Shown here: positions 6,498 through 16,349 of the stretch, piece after piece
Layout of the letters: every line of letters begins with the position of its first letter
How positions within the stretch are numbered: position 1 is the stretch's first letter
Assembly: GCA_016934015.1 (NCBI GenBank)
Contig: JAFGTQ010000007.1
Span: 1-33,850 of the forward strand
Reading direction: 5' to 3'
DNA from: Acholeplasmataceae bacterium
Lineage (GTDB): Bacteria; Bacillota_I; Bacilli_A; Acholeplasmatales; Acholeplasmataceae
DNA: 33,850 nucleotides
The notes under the pieces: generated by a model
What the model was told of the DNA's origin: nothing
Databases searched by the model: none
What the model saw: the letters and a program-made list of their open reading frames with translations, nothing else
Position numbers and translations under genes: made by a program

Positions 6498-8716
6498 TGA
6501 GCATTATTCGCTTAGATCAAGTTAGTAAATATTATAAATCAGAAGAAACCGTATCGGTTGGGATGAAAAAAGTTTCCCTTTCTTTTGATTTAGGAGAGTT
6601 TGTTGCCGTAACTGGTGAATCCGGAAGTGGGAAATCCACACTTCTCAATGTCATCAGTGGACTAGATGGATATGAAGAAGGTGAACTCTATTTATTTGAT
6701 GAAGAGACATCGCATTATACCATCGCAGATTGGGAACGTTATCGCGGAGCTTATATTGGCTTTGTTTTTCAAAACTATAACATTATCGATTCATATACGG
6801 TATATCAAAATGTGATGCTCGCATTAGAAATTCAAGGTTATCCAAAAAAAGATCGAAAAAAACGTGCATTTGAATTAATCGATAAAGTCGGTTTAACATC
6901 ACACCGACATCATAAAGCTTCAAAACTTTCAGGGGGTCAAAAACAACGTGCAGTCATCGCGAGAGCACTTGCTAAGGATTGTCCTGTGATTGTTGCTGAC
7001 GAACCAACAGGTAATCTAGATAGCCAATCTGCAACGCAAATCATGAAGTTACTCCATGACATCAGTGAAGGAAAACTTGTCATCGTCGTGACGCATGATT
7101 ATGATCAAGTAAAAAATTATGCAACACGTAAAATCAAGATGCACGATGGTGAAGTGGTTGAAGATAAAGTATTGCATGATCATGAAATACCAACTCAAAT
7201 AAATCCTGTAGAGCTCAAAAAAACGAGTTTTTGGACTTTGACAAGATTTGCAGTAAGAAATATGTTTTCCACACCAAAGAAGAGTCTATTTCTATTAATT
7301 ATGCAAATTCTAGTAATTGCAGTTTTTACATTAGTCTATACTGACCAGATGAAAAATATTCGAGAAGAAGGTTTGGAACAATCGCAGATTTTTCCAAATG
7401 TTCCTGAAACAAGAGTTTTAATTGAAAAACGAGATGGATCTGAATTTTCGGAATCTGAGATCAACGATTTTAAAGCATTAAGTGTTGTAAAAGAAGTTTA
7501 TGAGCATGGCAGCCTTTTTTACAATGAAATGGAACTCAGTATTAAAGGTTCCAATGAATATAGTTTTGGTTATATCGAAGGTACAGATAGTGCAATTGTA
7601 TTATCTGAACTAGAAATCACTGGAAGACTTCCTGTAGCCATCGATGAAGTGGTGATTAGCTCGCATTGGCAAAGTTTCAATGTTGGTGATACGATTGAAC
7701 TCTTTAATGGCTATTATTATCAAGAAAATGATAACATCAGTTTTGGTACGTTTAAGGTTGTGGGTATTGACAACCAAGATCGAAATATGATCTATTTTTC
7801 AGATGCATACTTGAAACAAGATTTAGAGATTGATAAACAACTTGATATTTCAAGATACGAAAATACAAGAAGTTCTATTTCTTACCAAATGTCATTTGAT
7901 TTTGAAGGGGAATCTGTGTATGTTGAAAGATCATATGAACCGATTCAAGCAGATATTGTCTTTTATGGTACGGGTGAACCCACAAGAATTGAAAATCAAA
8001 CAATTGAAATCAGAACATACTCATCAACTGGGATAGAATTAACGAAGACTTTGACAGATATTTCAATCATTGTTTATGAAAACTTCGAGAACGAATATTA
8101 TAAACGTGTTTCAATGGATCAAGAAATATATGATAACCTCGTCGAAGAATTTATGCTTGAAGTTGAGTTTGAGTATATGTTACCTGAACGTAATTTACTT
8201 TCACTCTCTGTTTCTGGGTTAAATCACGGGAATCGAATCATCGAAATGGTTGATTCAGAGATTTATAAAGTTTACTATCCAGCAAATATTTCATCACCCA
8301 TGCGTGAAGTTTTAGTTTTCTTATCTGGCTTATTAGCAATCGTATTACTCTCCTTATTTGGCTTATTCTTATATGCAATTGTTCATGCAGTAACAAGAAA
8401 TGTGATGAATGCACGAAAGAAAGATTTTGCCATTTATCGATCGATTGGAGCAAACCAAACATCCTTAGCAAAACTTGTAGTAATCGAACAAATTATCATG
8501 GCTGTTGTTGGGTTTGTTTTAACATTGCTCATTTTAAATTTATTAAGTTCAAGCATTCCGATGATTCAAAAGACACTCCCTTACATGGAGATTCAAGATT
8601 ATTTAATTTTAATGATTGCTTTTGTACTTTTTGGTCTATGGTTAGGCTTAAGATTCAATAAGAAAGTGTTTAAACAAACCGTGATTGAGACACTTTCAGC
8701 AAGTAAGGGGGAATAA
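6494..8716 (+). CDS. ABC transporter, fused ATPase and FtsX-type permease (first of pair)
   Basis: The 740-residue protein starts with a MacB-type ATPase domain: Walker A GESGSGKS (about residues 41-48), Q-loop QNYN near 94, signature LSGGQKQR (145-152), Walker B VIVADEPT and the switch histidine in VVTHD. A first membrane helix follows near residues 264-283. Then come an extracytoplasmic domain of roughly 330 residues and three C-terminal helices, giving the 4-helix FtsX/MacB topology. Such proteins usually move peptides or lipids, or transmit mechanical signals, rather than nutrients. I prefer ATG 6494 (ATGA overlap with the HAD gene); the next codon, ATG 6497, is better spaced from AAAGGA and is also possible. 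It probably pairs with the next gene's product. Confidence 0.9.
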   Translation: MMSIIRLDQVSKYYKSEETVSVGMKKVSLSFDLGEFVAVTGESGSGKSTLLNVISGLDGYEEGELYLFDEETSHYTIADWERYRGAYIGFVFQNYNIIDSYTVYQNVMLALEIQGYPKKDRKKRAFELIDKVGLTSHRHHKASKLSGGQKQRAVIARALAKDCPVIVADEPTGNLDSQSATQIMKLLHDISEGKLVIVVTHDYDQVKNYATRKIKMHDGEVVEDKVLHDHEIPTQINPVELKKTSFWTLTRFAVRNMFSTPKKSLFLLIMQILVIAVFTLVYTDQMKNIREEGLEQSQIFPNVPETRVLIEKRDGSEFSESEINDFKALSVVKEVYEHGSLFYNEMELSIKGSNEYSFGYIEGTDSAIVLSELEITGRLPVAIDEVVISSHWQSFNVGDTIELFNGYYYQENDNISFGTFKVVGIDNQDRNMIYFSDAYLKQDLEIDKQLDISRYENTRSSISYQMSFDFEGESVYVERSYEPIQADIVFYGTGEPTRIENQTIEIRTYSSTGIELTKTLTDISIIVYENFENEYYKRVSMDQEIYDNLVEEFMLEVEFEYMLPERNLLSLSVSGLNHGNRIIEMVDSEIYKVYYPANISSPMREVLVFLSGLLAIVLLSLFGLFLYAIVHAVTRNVMNARKKDFAIYRSIGANQTSLAKLVVIEQIIMAVVGFVLTLLILNLLSSSIPMIQKTLPYMEIQDYLILMIAFVLFGLWLGLRFNKKVFKQTVIETLSASKGE

Positions 8717-8719
8717 GTC

Positions 8720-11116
8720 ATGATTTCAGTAAAACACGTTGACAAGTACTTTAATCGAAGAAAAAAGAATGAAATTCATGTCCTTAATGACATTAGTCTT
8801 GATTTCCCTAGCAAAGGTTTAGTGGTTTTATTAGGTGCTTCAGGATCCGGGAAAACAACATTACTTAATGTCATTGGTGGACTTGATTCAATTCAGTCTG
8901 GAAAGATTGTCATTGATGATCAAGAAATTGAAAAATATGATGCCCAGAAATGGGATGAAATTCGGAATGAACACATCGGATATATTTTTCAAAACTATAA
9001 TTTACTTCCTGAACTCTCTGTATTTGATAACATCGCATTTGTGTTAAAGATGTTAGGTATTAAAGATAAAGAATATATTGAAAAACGTGTTCACTATGTG
9101 CTTCGTGCTGTGAATATGTATCCATTTAGAAAGAAGAAAGCACTTCAATTGTCTGGTGGTCAACAACAAAGGGTTGCAATTGCGAGAGCACTTGTTAAAA
9201 ATCCTAAGATTATTATCGCAGATGAACCAACAGGTAACTTAGATAGTAAAAATACACTAGAAGTCATGAATATTATTAAGCAAATTTCAAGTGAAAAACT
9301 TGTGATTCTAGTGACACATGAAAAAGAAATCGCCAAGTTTTATGGTAATCGAATCATTGAGATTAAAGATGGACAAGTTATTCAGGATTATTTTAATGAT
9401 GAAATTGAAGATCATAAGATGGGTAAAGATGACACAATTTATCTAAAAGATATGCAAAAAGGTGTAAATTTATCCTCTGACCACGTGAGATTAGAAATAT
9501 TCTCTGATGAAGAAGTACTTGATAGTCCAATCGATATCAAGCTTGTTGTTAAGAATAAAACATTATATTTAGATGTGCAGTCACTATACAATAAGATGAA
9601 AATTGTCGATGAAAACTCAGGTGTTGTCATAAAGAATGAACACTATGTAAAGAAGACACGTCAAGAATTGATTCAAACATCTTTTGATCTAGAAGAAATT
9701 GACCATAGTCAAATTAAAAAAGATTCAAGTTCGATGGTATCCATTAAGCAAACACTCCGCATGGCTTTAGAGAAGGTTCTTCGAACTGGACGAAAAGGCA
9801 AAATCATGTTATTTAGTTTCTTTATTGCTGGTATGGTTATCGCATTTACAATCGCCACTCTAGCTTCTGTAGCCATTGTTAGACCTGAGCCTTATATGCA
9901 GATATCAAAAGGTTACGTCCGCACAGATTATAAAGAAAGCATGCCAACTTATAATCAGTTAATGGTACTTGGACAAGTTGATGAGAGTTTCTACATTCAT
10001 CCGTTCTCTCAAGTCATGATGCGTTTTCTAAATTCTGATGGTAGTGAAGCATTTGTTGGGTTTAATGCTCAAATTGAAACAGAGAATCATCTGGATATGT
10101 TTAAACTCCTAGATGGTAAACTACCAGAAAATGATCGTGAATTTGTGATTACTTCAGGTATTGCTGATCAACTGGTCGATACAAGAGTTGGACAAGATTT
10201 CGGTATTTGGACCTATAGTCATATTTATAATGAACATTTTAAATTTATTGATTCAACATCGCAAATTGTTGGTATCGTAGAATCTGAAATTCCAATGATT
10301 TTTATGAGTGAAGTTGCCGCAACATATTTTACGTATAAAGACTCTAAACAACAACCTTATGAACTCTATGATGCTTCAATTATCTTACATGGTCAAGCAC
10401 CACAAGATCAAGAAATTATGATTTCAATGACTGATTACGCATTTTTAGATCCTGAACTTGATGTTTCAGGAACATGGCCAAAGAGTTTTCCAATGTATAA
10501 TTTAGTCGTTTCAGGTATTCATCAACTTGAGGACTCTGAAATAAAAATTTATACTTCACAGACCTTAAAAGAAATGTTAATTGATGAGAGTAAAGAACTC
10601 TTGATATACTCGAATGAACGAGAAGAATTGATGAATGCTTTACTTGAAACTTATGGTATTACGTCGAGTGATGTTTACCAAGATGCATTTGAAACAAGAG
10701 CACAAAGCCAACGTATCGCCTTCATCAGTACACTTACAACATCATTACTCCTCATTGGATTCTCGATGGTTGGATTCTATTTTGTCATTCGATCTTCACT
10801 CATTTCAAGAATATATGAAGTATCCGTTCATCGAGCACTTGGGGTTAAGAAAATAGACATTTTTAGATCTTTTGTGGTTGAAATATTTGCGATTTCTACA
10901 ATTTCGACATTAATTGGATACCTATTAGCCACTTATACGTTAAATCAGTTACAAGATGGCTTATTAGGAACTCTAGACTTTTTCCTTGTAACACCTTTAA
11001 CGACTGGATTAGGAATTGTACTACTTTATGCACTCAATTTATTGGCAGGATTATTCCCCGTTATCTTACTCCTTAAAAAAACTCCTGCACAAATCCTTTC
11101 ACAATATGATATTTAA
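8720..11116 (+). CDS. ABC transporter, fused ATPase and FtsX-type permease (second of pair)
   Basis: The 798-residue protein has Walker A GASGSGKT (39-46), Q91 in QNYN, signature LSGGQQQR (144-151), Walker B IIIADEPT and H200. Between the ATPase domain and the first membrane helix (about 361-387) is an additional segment at roughly 235-335, rich in acidic residues and predicted strands, which the upstream partner lacks. A large outside domain and three C-terminal helices complete a MacB/FtsX-type permease. The gene lies 3 bases after its partner, so a heterodimer of the two fused chains is likely. Substrate unknown; no lantibiotic, two-component or lipoprotein genes flank it to suggest one. 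Confidence 0.9.
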   Translation: MISVKHVDKYFNRRKKNEIHVLNDISLDFPSKGLVVLLGASGSGKTTLLNVIGGLDSIQSGKIVIDDQEIEKYDAQKWDEIRNEHIGYIFQNYNLLPELSVFDNIAFVLKMLGIKDKEYIEKRVHYVLRAVNMYPFRKKKALQLSGGQQQRVAIARALVKNPKIIIADEPTGNLDSKNTLEVMNIIKQISSEKLVILVTHEKEIAKFYGNRIIEIKDGQVIQDYFNDEIEDHKMGKDDTIYLKDMQKGVNLSSDHVRLEIFSDEEVLDSPIDIKLVVKNKTLYLDVQSLYNKMKIVDENSGVVIKNEHYVKKTRQELIQTSFDLEEIDHSQIKKDSSSMVSIKQTLRMALEKVLRTGRKGKIMLFSFFIAGMVIAFTIATLASVAIVRPEPYMQISKGYVRTDYKESMPTYNQLMVLGQVDESFYIHPFSQVMMRFLNSDGSEAFVGFNAQIETENHLDMFKLLDGKLPENDREFVITSGIADQLVDTRVGQDFGIWTYSHIYNEHFKFIDSTSQIVGIVESEIPMIFMSEVAATYFTYKDSKQQPYELYDASIILHGQAPQDQEIMISMTDYAFLDPELDVSGTWPKSFPMYNLVVSGIHQLEDSEIKIYTSQTLKEMLIDESKELLIYSNEREELMNALLETYGITSSDVYQDAFETRAQSQRIAFISTLTTSLLLIGFSMVGFYFVIRSSLISRIYEVSVHRALGVKKIDIFRSFVVEIFAISTISTLIGYLLATYTLNQLQDGLLGTLDFFLVTPLTTGLGIVLLYALNLLAGLFPVILLLKKTPAQILSQYDI

Positions 11117-11119
11117 CAA

Positions 11120-11149
11120 AAAGAGAGCCGACATGGCTCTCTTTCTTAT
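11120..11149. terminator. Bidirectional terminator between ABC and nitroreductase genes
   Basis: The stem is AAAGAGAGCC/GGCTCTCTTT with a five-base loop. It is followed by a T-rich tract on the plus strand (TTTCTTAT) and TTTTTGTT on the minus strand. It sits between convergent genes and touches the nitroreductase stop. Confidence 0.85.
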
Positions 11150-11754
11150 ATAAATGTTGTAATTGATTCAATAGGCAATCTTGTTGATTGATGACCGTCC
11201 TCCGCAGCTTTTCCAATGGAAATGATTAAAACTGGAATATAACGTTCTTTATCAATCCCAAGAGCATCATTAATTTTTTCATGTCGGAATCCGCCGATTG
11301 GGCATGTGTCATATCCATATTCTTTAGCGACATTCATCAGTTGCATGGCAACTAATCCCGCATCTAATAAACCAACTTTTTCAATGCCTTCATTAGATAA
11401 AGTAGGAATCATATTCGTAATATTTGTGATTTGTTTATTTCGAACTTCCAAAGGCATTAATCCTTTTTCGACAGCTTGATCAAAGATTTTTTCAGCAAAT
11501 TCGAACTTTTTTAAATCAGTAAAGATGACAATCATTGCAGAAGAAGTTTCAAGTTGAAGCGTATTACCATATAAAACAGGTCTTAATTTTTCTTTTCCTT
11601 CATCCGTTGATATCACCACAAAACGCCATGATTGCATGTTCATCGAGGAAGGTGCTCTTGTCGCATCTTCTAAGATTTGAATCATTTCTTTTTGACTAAT
11701 TTTTATTTTTGTATCATATTTTCTGATGGAACGACGATTTGTTAAATTTGACAT
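11146..11754 (-). CDS. Nitroreductase family FMN-dependent oxidoreductase
   Basis: The 202-residue protein shows the family start (NRRSIRKYD, FMN phosphate contact). It also has APSSMNMQSWRFVVI and, near the C terminus, GYDTCPIGGF, all FMN-site hallmarks. The family reduces nitroaromatics, quinones or enones with NAD(P)H; the natural substrate is unknown. I chose ATG 11754, because the in-frame GTG nine bases upstream is itself part of the GAGGTG ribosome site. The gene is convergent with the ABC operon and divergent from the histidine phosphatase. Confidence 0.9.
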   Translation of the reverse strand: MSNLTNRRSIRKYDTKIKISQKEMIQILEDATRAPSSMNMQSWRFVVISTDEGKEKLRPVLYGNTLQLETSSAMIVIFTDLKKFEFAEKIFDQAVEKGLMPLEVRNKQITNITNMIPTLSNEGIEKVGLLDAGLVAMQLMNVAKEYGYDTCPIGGFRHEKINDALGIDKERYIPVLIISIGKAAEDGHQSTRLPIESITTFI

Positions 11755-11775
11755 TTTTTTCACCTCAACTTTTTT

Positions 11776-11784
11776 ATTTTAGCA
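11776..11784 (-). promoter_or_regulatory. Extended -10 promoter of the nitroreductase gene
   Basis: The minus strand reads TGCTAAAAT, a TGn-extended -10 box, ahead of the GAGGTG ribosome site. The -35 region (CTTCAT) is weak. Confidence 0.4.
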
Positions 11785-11824
11785 TGTTTTAATCGATTAT
11801 GAAGGAATTATGCTTCACCGTTTA

Positions 11825-11833
11825 TGTTATAAT
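11825..11833 (+). promoter_or_regulatory. Extended -10 promoter of the histidine phosphatase/mutY unit
   Basis: TGTTATAAT is an extended -10 box located 25 bases ahead of the preferred start codon. No clear -35 element is visible. Confidence 0.5.
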
Positions 11834-11858
11834 AAGTGATAGCAAAGAGAGGGATATG

Positions 11859-12383
11859 ATGACAACATTTATATTGATTCGACATGGTGAACCACGTTAT
11901 GATGAAGTGCTATCACGCGGTTATAAAGGTATGGGATATGAGCTTGGTAGACTAACTGATTTAGGTGTCAATCAAGCAGAAGAAAGAGCTAAAGATGAAA
12001 GACTAAAAAATAGTCAAATCATCATCAGTTCACCCTATACAAGAGCGTTACAAACAGCAGCCATCATCTCAAGAAAAACAGGGATTGAACTTATCGTAGA
12101 AAACGATCTGCATGAATGGATGCCCGATATGACCCAAAATTATCAACTCGAACCTCATACTTCATTTGAAGAATATATTCAATACCGAGGGATTCCTAAA
12201 GATTCTAGATTATACCCATGGGAAACCTATGAGCACTTACAAGAGCGTGTGGGTAAAGTTTTGGATCGATATCAAACATATGAAAAAGTGATTGTTGTAT
12301 GTCATGGTGTTGTGATCTCATCACAAACACATTTTGATGATATTATTGAACATTGTGGTGTTCGAATACTCGTTCGATCATGA
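11859..12383 (+). CDS. Histidine phosphatase (phosphoglycerate mutase-like)
   Basis: The 174-residue protein opens with FILIRHGEP, the phospho-accepting histidine motif. It has the SPYTRALQTA arginine motif, a downstream acidic ENDLHEW motif and the second catalytic histidine in VVCHG. These define the histidine phosphatase superfamily; the substrate is unknown. ATG 11859 is better spaced from GAGAGGG than the adjacent ATG 11856, and further upstream codons lie before the promoter. The last eight residues (VRILVRS-type) look atypical. One frame over, a more natural ending FEYSFDHEY is encoded at 12361-12390, so a late frameshift is possible. The stop overlaps the mutY start as ATGA. Confidence 0.82.
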   Translation: MTTFILIRHGEPRYDEVLSRGYKGMGYELGRLTDLGVNQAEERAKDERLKNSQIIISSPYTRALQTAAIISRKTGIELIVENDLHEWMPDMTQNYQLEPHTSFEEYIQYRGIPKDSRLYPWETYEHLQERVGKVLDRYQTYEKVIVVCHGVVISSQTHFDDIIEHCGVRILVRS

Positions 12384-13387
12384 ATATTGAAAAATTAGAA
12401 TCTTGGTTTTTAAATCATAAAAGAAAGCTAAATTTTAGAGGAAACACAGACCCATATTTGATATGGGTTTCTGAAATTATGCTCCAACAGACTCAAGCAG
12501 AAACTGTCGAGCCTTATTTTGAAAAATTTATCAAAAAATATCCAAATGTCCAGTCACTTGCAAATGCAGATTTAGAAGAGCTTAAGAAAACAGTTGAAGG
12601 AATTGGCTATTATCGAAGATTCAAACTCATGCATGAAGCAGCCATGGTCATTACAACGAAACACCAAGGCAGGTTCCCAGACACTTATGAAGATGTCATC
12701 AAACTTAATGGGATCGGAAAATATACAGCAGGTGCCATCATGTCTATCGCATATGATAAACCTTTTAGTGCTGTAGATGGAAATGTAATTCGTGTCCTAA
12801 GTCGATATTTAGGTGATTATGGGGATATGCGAAAAGAAAAAGAAAAGAAGAAGCTTGATCAATACAATCAACACATGATTGAAAAAGCTCATCCTCGTAT
12901 TTATACTGAATCAATGATTGAATTAGGAGCCCTTGTTTGTAAACCGAAGCAACCACAATGTGAATCTTGTCCTTTAAATGAACATTGTTTTGCATATCAA
13001 AACCATAGTGTTGAAGCATTACCTTTTTTATCTAAATTAAAGAAACAAAAGGTATTTCAATATCATGTATTTATACTTGAAGATGAGCATCACTATTATC
13101 TTAGAAAACGAACAGAATCTTTATTAGAAGGAATGTATGAATGGCCTCAGTTTGAAAGTGAAAGTTATTATGCAGCCATCGAACAGCTTAGTGAACGTGG
13201 TATCGAAGCAGAAATAATTGATTCTTTAGGTCATTATAAACATGTATTCTCACATCAAATTTGGGAAATGGATGCATATCTTTTGAGAATCATTCAATGC
13301 AATTCAAGTCAATTTATTAAAATCAAAAAAGAAAATTTAAATCAATATCCAATGGCTGTTGCTCATCAAAAAATAAAAATCGCATGA
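12380..13387 (+). CDS. mutY: A/G-specific adenine DNA glycosylase MutY
   Basis: MutY removes adenine mispaired with 8-oxoguanine. The 335-residue protein contains the catalytic Glu (E32 in SEIMLQQTQ), the helix-hairpin-helix LNGIGKYTAGAI and the catalytic Asp (D133 in AVDGNVIRV). Four cysteines at about 187, 194, 197 and 203 show the C-X6-C-X2-C-X5-C spacing of the [4Fe-4S] cluster. The C-terminal part resembles the NUDIX-like 8-oxoG recognition domain (EGMYEWPQF; HVFSHQIWEM). Length is normal. I chose ATG 12380, which overlaps the upstream stop; no good ribosome site is seen, so coupling is probable. The longer in-frame upstream start lies inside the phosphatase gene. Confidence 0.95.
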   Translation: MNIEKLESWFLNHKRKLNFRGNTDPYLIWVSEIMLQQTQAETVEPYFEKFIKKYPNVQSLANADLEELKKTVEGIGYYRRFKLMHEAAMVITTKHQGRFPDTYEDVIKLNGIGKYTAGAIMSIAYDKPFSAVDGNVIRVLSRYLGDYGDMRKEKEKKKLDQYNQHMIEKAHPRIYTESMIELGALVCKPKQPQCESCPLNEHCFAYQNHSVEALPFLSKLKKQKVFQYHVFILEDEHHYYLRKRTESLLEGMYEWPQFESESYYAAIEQLSERGIEAEIIDSLGHYKHVFSHQIWEMDAYLLRIIQCNSSQFIKIKKENLNQYPMAVAHQKIKIA

Positions 13388-13404
13388 CTTAGGTCAGGCG
13401 ATTT
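13377..13404 (-). terminator. Terminator between mutY and queT
   Basis: The stem is AAATCGC/GCGATTT, extended by TGAC and TCA arms. On the minus strand it is followed by a strong run (TTTTTATTTTTT), so it mainly serves queT; on the plus strand the T-tract is weak. It overlaps the ends of both convergent genes. Confidence 0.75.
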
Positions 13405-13888
13405 ATTGATGAAAGGTTTCAATGAAAAATGGATGGTCCTTTAAGACTTTATACATTGGAAATCCTAAGACATAAAGTACAACTGCTTCACCAATGAAAA
13501 CCCAAATGGCAATGGGTACAAAAGGAATTTGATCGAGTATACTGATCATTAACCCAATAATGATTGCATTTGATATTGCTGGGAATATTAAAGCTACGAG
13601 CTTATGTTTGTTAAAAATGATTAGTAAAACTAAGCCAATAATGGTAGCAAGTGATCCAACGAGGGCATCCAAAATACCAAATGGACTAAATAACCAGTTT
13701 GCTACAAAAGTACCAATGGTTAATCCAATGATACTTTTCTTATCAAAGAAGACAAAGATAATGAGTAGTTCGGCAATTCTAAATTGGATTTTCTCAAAAC
13801 TCAAAAATTGAAAAGCATAAACTAAGACAACATAGACTGTAGCAAGCATGGCTTGCGTGGTAAAAGTGTAAATTAAACGTTTATTCAT
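13403..13888 (-). CDS. queT: QueT family queuosine-precursor transporter
   Basis: The 161-residue protein has about five membrane helices. It shows the QueT pattern: IQFRIAELL near residue 35, GLTIGTFVANWL, then ILDALVGSLATIIG and the C-terminal IGEAVVLYVLGFPMYK. QueT proteins are substrate-binding (S) components of energy-coupling-factor transporters for preQ1/preQ0 or queuine; the shared ECF ATPases are not in this window. I chose ATG 13888, 6 bases after the AGGGAG site. The frame is open further up, but that stretch is the riboswitch leader. It is divergent from tgt, which uses the imported base. A preQ1-I riboswitch overlapping its ribosome site probably shuts off translation when preQ1 is abundant. 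Confidence 0.88.
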   Translation of the reverse strand: MNKRLIYTFTTQAMLATVYVVLVYAFQFLSFEKIQFRIAELLIIFVFFDKKSIIGLTIGTFVANWLFSPFGILDALVGSLATIIGLVLLIIFNKHKLVALIFPAISNAIIIGLMISILDQIPFVPIAIWVFIGEAVVLYVLGFPMYKVLKDHPFFIETFHQ

Positions 13889-13894
13889 GATATT

Positions 13895-13934
13895 CTCCCT
13901 GTTTTGTTTTAGCTGGTTTCCTAGGGTACAGCTA
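13895..13934 (-). ncRNA. preQ1-I riboswitch in the queT leader
   Basis: On the minus strand TAGCTG (13929-13934) pairs with CAGCTA (13910-13915) as stem P1. The loop contains CCCT and ends in AAAC, whose last C matches the conserved ligand-pairing cytosine. An A-rich tail, AAAACAAAACA, follows and ends in AGGGAG. AGGG can pair with the loop CCCT to make the second pseudoknot stem. This is the preQ1 class I layout, and the tail strongly resembles the known Thermoanaerobacter element. Because AGGGAG is also the queT ribosome site, ligand binding should block translation. Confidence 0.88.
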
Positions 13935-13947
13935 ATCTTTGAATACT

Positions 13948-15112
<1,165 letters not shown>

Positions 15113-15140
15113 AAACCTTTATTTATAAACATATTTCATG

Positions 15141-15166
15141 TAAAATAGAATTAAACTTTAGGAGGA
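15141..15166 (+). promoter_or_regulatory. Probable -10 box and strong ribosome site of ftsZ
   Basis: TAAAAT at 15141-15146 has no clear -35 partner. A strong AGGAGGAG ribosome site (15160-15167) sits 5 bases before the ftsZ ATG. Confidence 0.4.
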
Positions 15167-15172
15167 GATATC

Positions 15173-16309
15173 ATGGTATTCGGCGAATCAGACAGTTTCA
15201 ATCAAAAACCTATTATTAAAGTCATCGGTGTTGGTGGAGGCGGTGGAAATGCAGTCAATCGAATGATTGAAAATGACGTTAAAGGCGTTGTTTTTGTCGC
15301 GATGAATACCGATGCTCAAGTACTTAAAGTATCAAAAGCAGATACAAGAGTTCAACTTGGTAAGTATTTAACTCGAGGATTAGGGGCAGGTGCTAAAGCC
15401 GAAGTTGGTAAAAAAGCCGCCGAAGAATCGATTGAAGAAATAGAAGATGTTTTACGCGATGCAGACATGGTCTTCATTACGGCAGGTATGGGTGGCGGAA
15501 CTGGGACTGGTGCAGCGCCAATCATCGCTAAAAAAGCGAAGGAAATGGGTTGTTTAACGATTGGTATCGTGACGAAACCATTCGCATTTGAAGGTCCTGC
15601 ACGGATGCAAACAGCCATTTATGGGCTTGAAGAATTAAAACCACATGTGGATACACTTATTGTGATTCCAAATGAAAAATTATTAGCTGTTTCTGGTCCA
15701 ACCACACAATTATTAGATGCATTTAGAGAATCAGATAATGTCTTGAGACAAGGTGTTCAAGGGATTGCTGAAATTATTGCAGTACCTGGTTTAATTAATG
15801 TGGATTTTGCTGATGTTAGAACAGTCATGGAAAATAAAGGGACTGCACTTATGGGTATTGGGATTGCATCAGGTGAAGATCGTGCGATTGAAGCAGCAAG
15901 AAAAGCAATTCATTCAAAACTATTAGAAGTATCGATTGATGGCGCAACAGATGCGATTGTTAATATTTCTTCAGGAACATCAATCACTTTATTTGAAACA
16001 GAACAAGCACTATCGGAAATTAGAAATGCAACGGATCGTGATTTGAATATCATCTATGGAACCACAGTTAATCAAGATTTAAACGATGAATTAATCGTGA
16101 GTGTTATTGCAACTGGTTATGAATTAAAGGTTAAAGATAGCTCGATTGATAGTTTAGAACGCGAAATATTTAATAATCCATCAGATCAACAATTAAAACT
16201 TACAAAGTCTGGTTTAAAAACACCGGATGAACCTATGATTGAAGATGAAACATCTGAAGGTAAAAAACGAAATCTCCCTTCGTGGCTCGTCAAAAAGGGA
16301 AAATTTTAA
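15173..16309 (+). CDS. ftsZ: Cell division protein FtsZ
   Basis: FtsZ is the tubulin-like GTPase that forms the division ring. The 378-residue protein has [14 protein letters not shown]-type GTP contacts at the N terminus, the tubulin signature GGGTGTG (107-113) and the T7 loop [11 protein letters not shown] with the catalytic Asp. A linker of about 45 residues ends in [13 protein letters not shown], which looks like the conserved C-terminal peptide that binds membrane anchors, though diverged from the common DIPTFLR form. No ftsA or peptidoglycan genes flank it; sepF, a known FtsZ anchor, lies about 1.7 kb downstream. The start is ATG with a strong AGGAGG. A hairpin terminator begins at its stop codon. 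Confidence 0.97.
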   Translation: MVFGESDSFNQKPIIKVIGVGGGGGNAVNRMIENDVKGVVFVAMNTDAQVLKVSKADTRVQLGKYLTRGLGAGAKAEVGKKAAEESIEEIEDVLRDADMVFITAGMGGGTGTGAAPIIAKKAKEMGCLTIGIVTKPFAFEGPARMQTAIYGLEELKPHVDTLIVIPNEKLLAVSGPTTQLLDAFRESDNVLRQGVQGIAEIIAVPGLINVDFADVRTVMENKGTALMGIGIASGEDRAIEAARKAIHSKLLEVSIDGATDAIVNISSGTSITLFETEQALSEIRNATDRDLNIIYGTTVNQDLNDELIVSVIATGYELKVKDSSIDSLEREIFNNPSDQQLKLTKSGLKTPDEPMIEDETSEGKKRNLPSWLVKKGKF

Positions 16310-16329
16310 AAAGGCGATGAGCCTTTTTT
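16308..16329 (+). terminator. Rho-independent terminator between ftsZ and ychF
   Basis: The stem is AAAAAGGC/GCCTTTTT with loop GATGA and a six-T run. It ends only 20 bases before the ychF start, leaving little room for a separate promoter. Confidence 0.8.
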
Positions 16330-16349
16330 CTTGGAAGGAATAAAAAATT

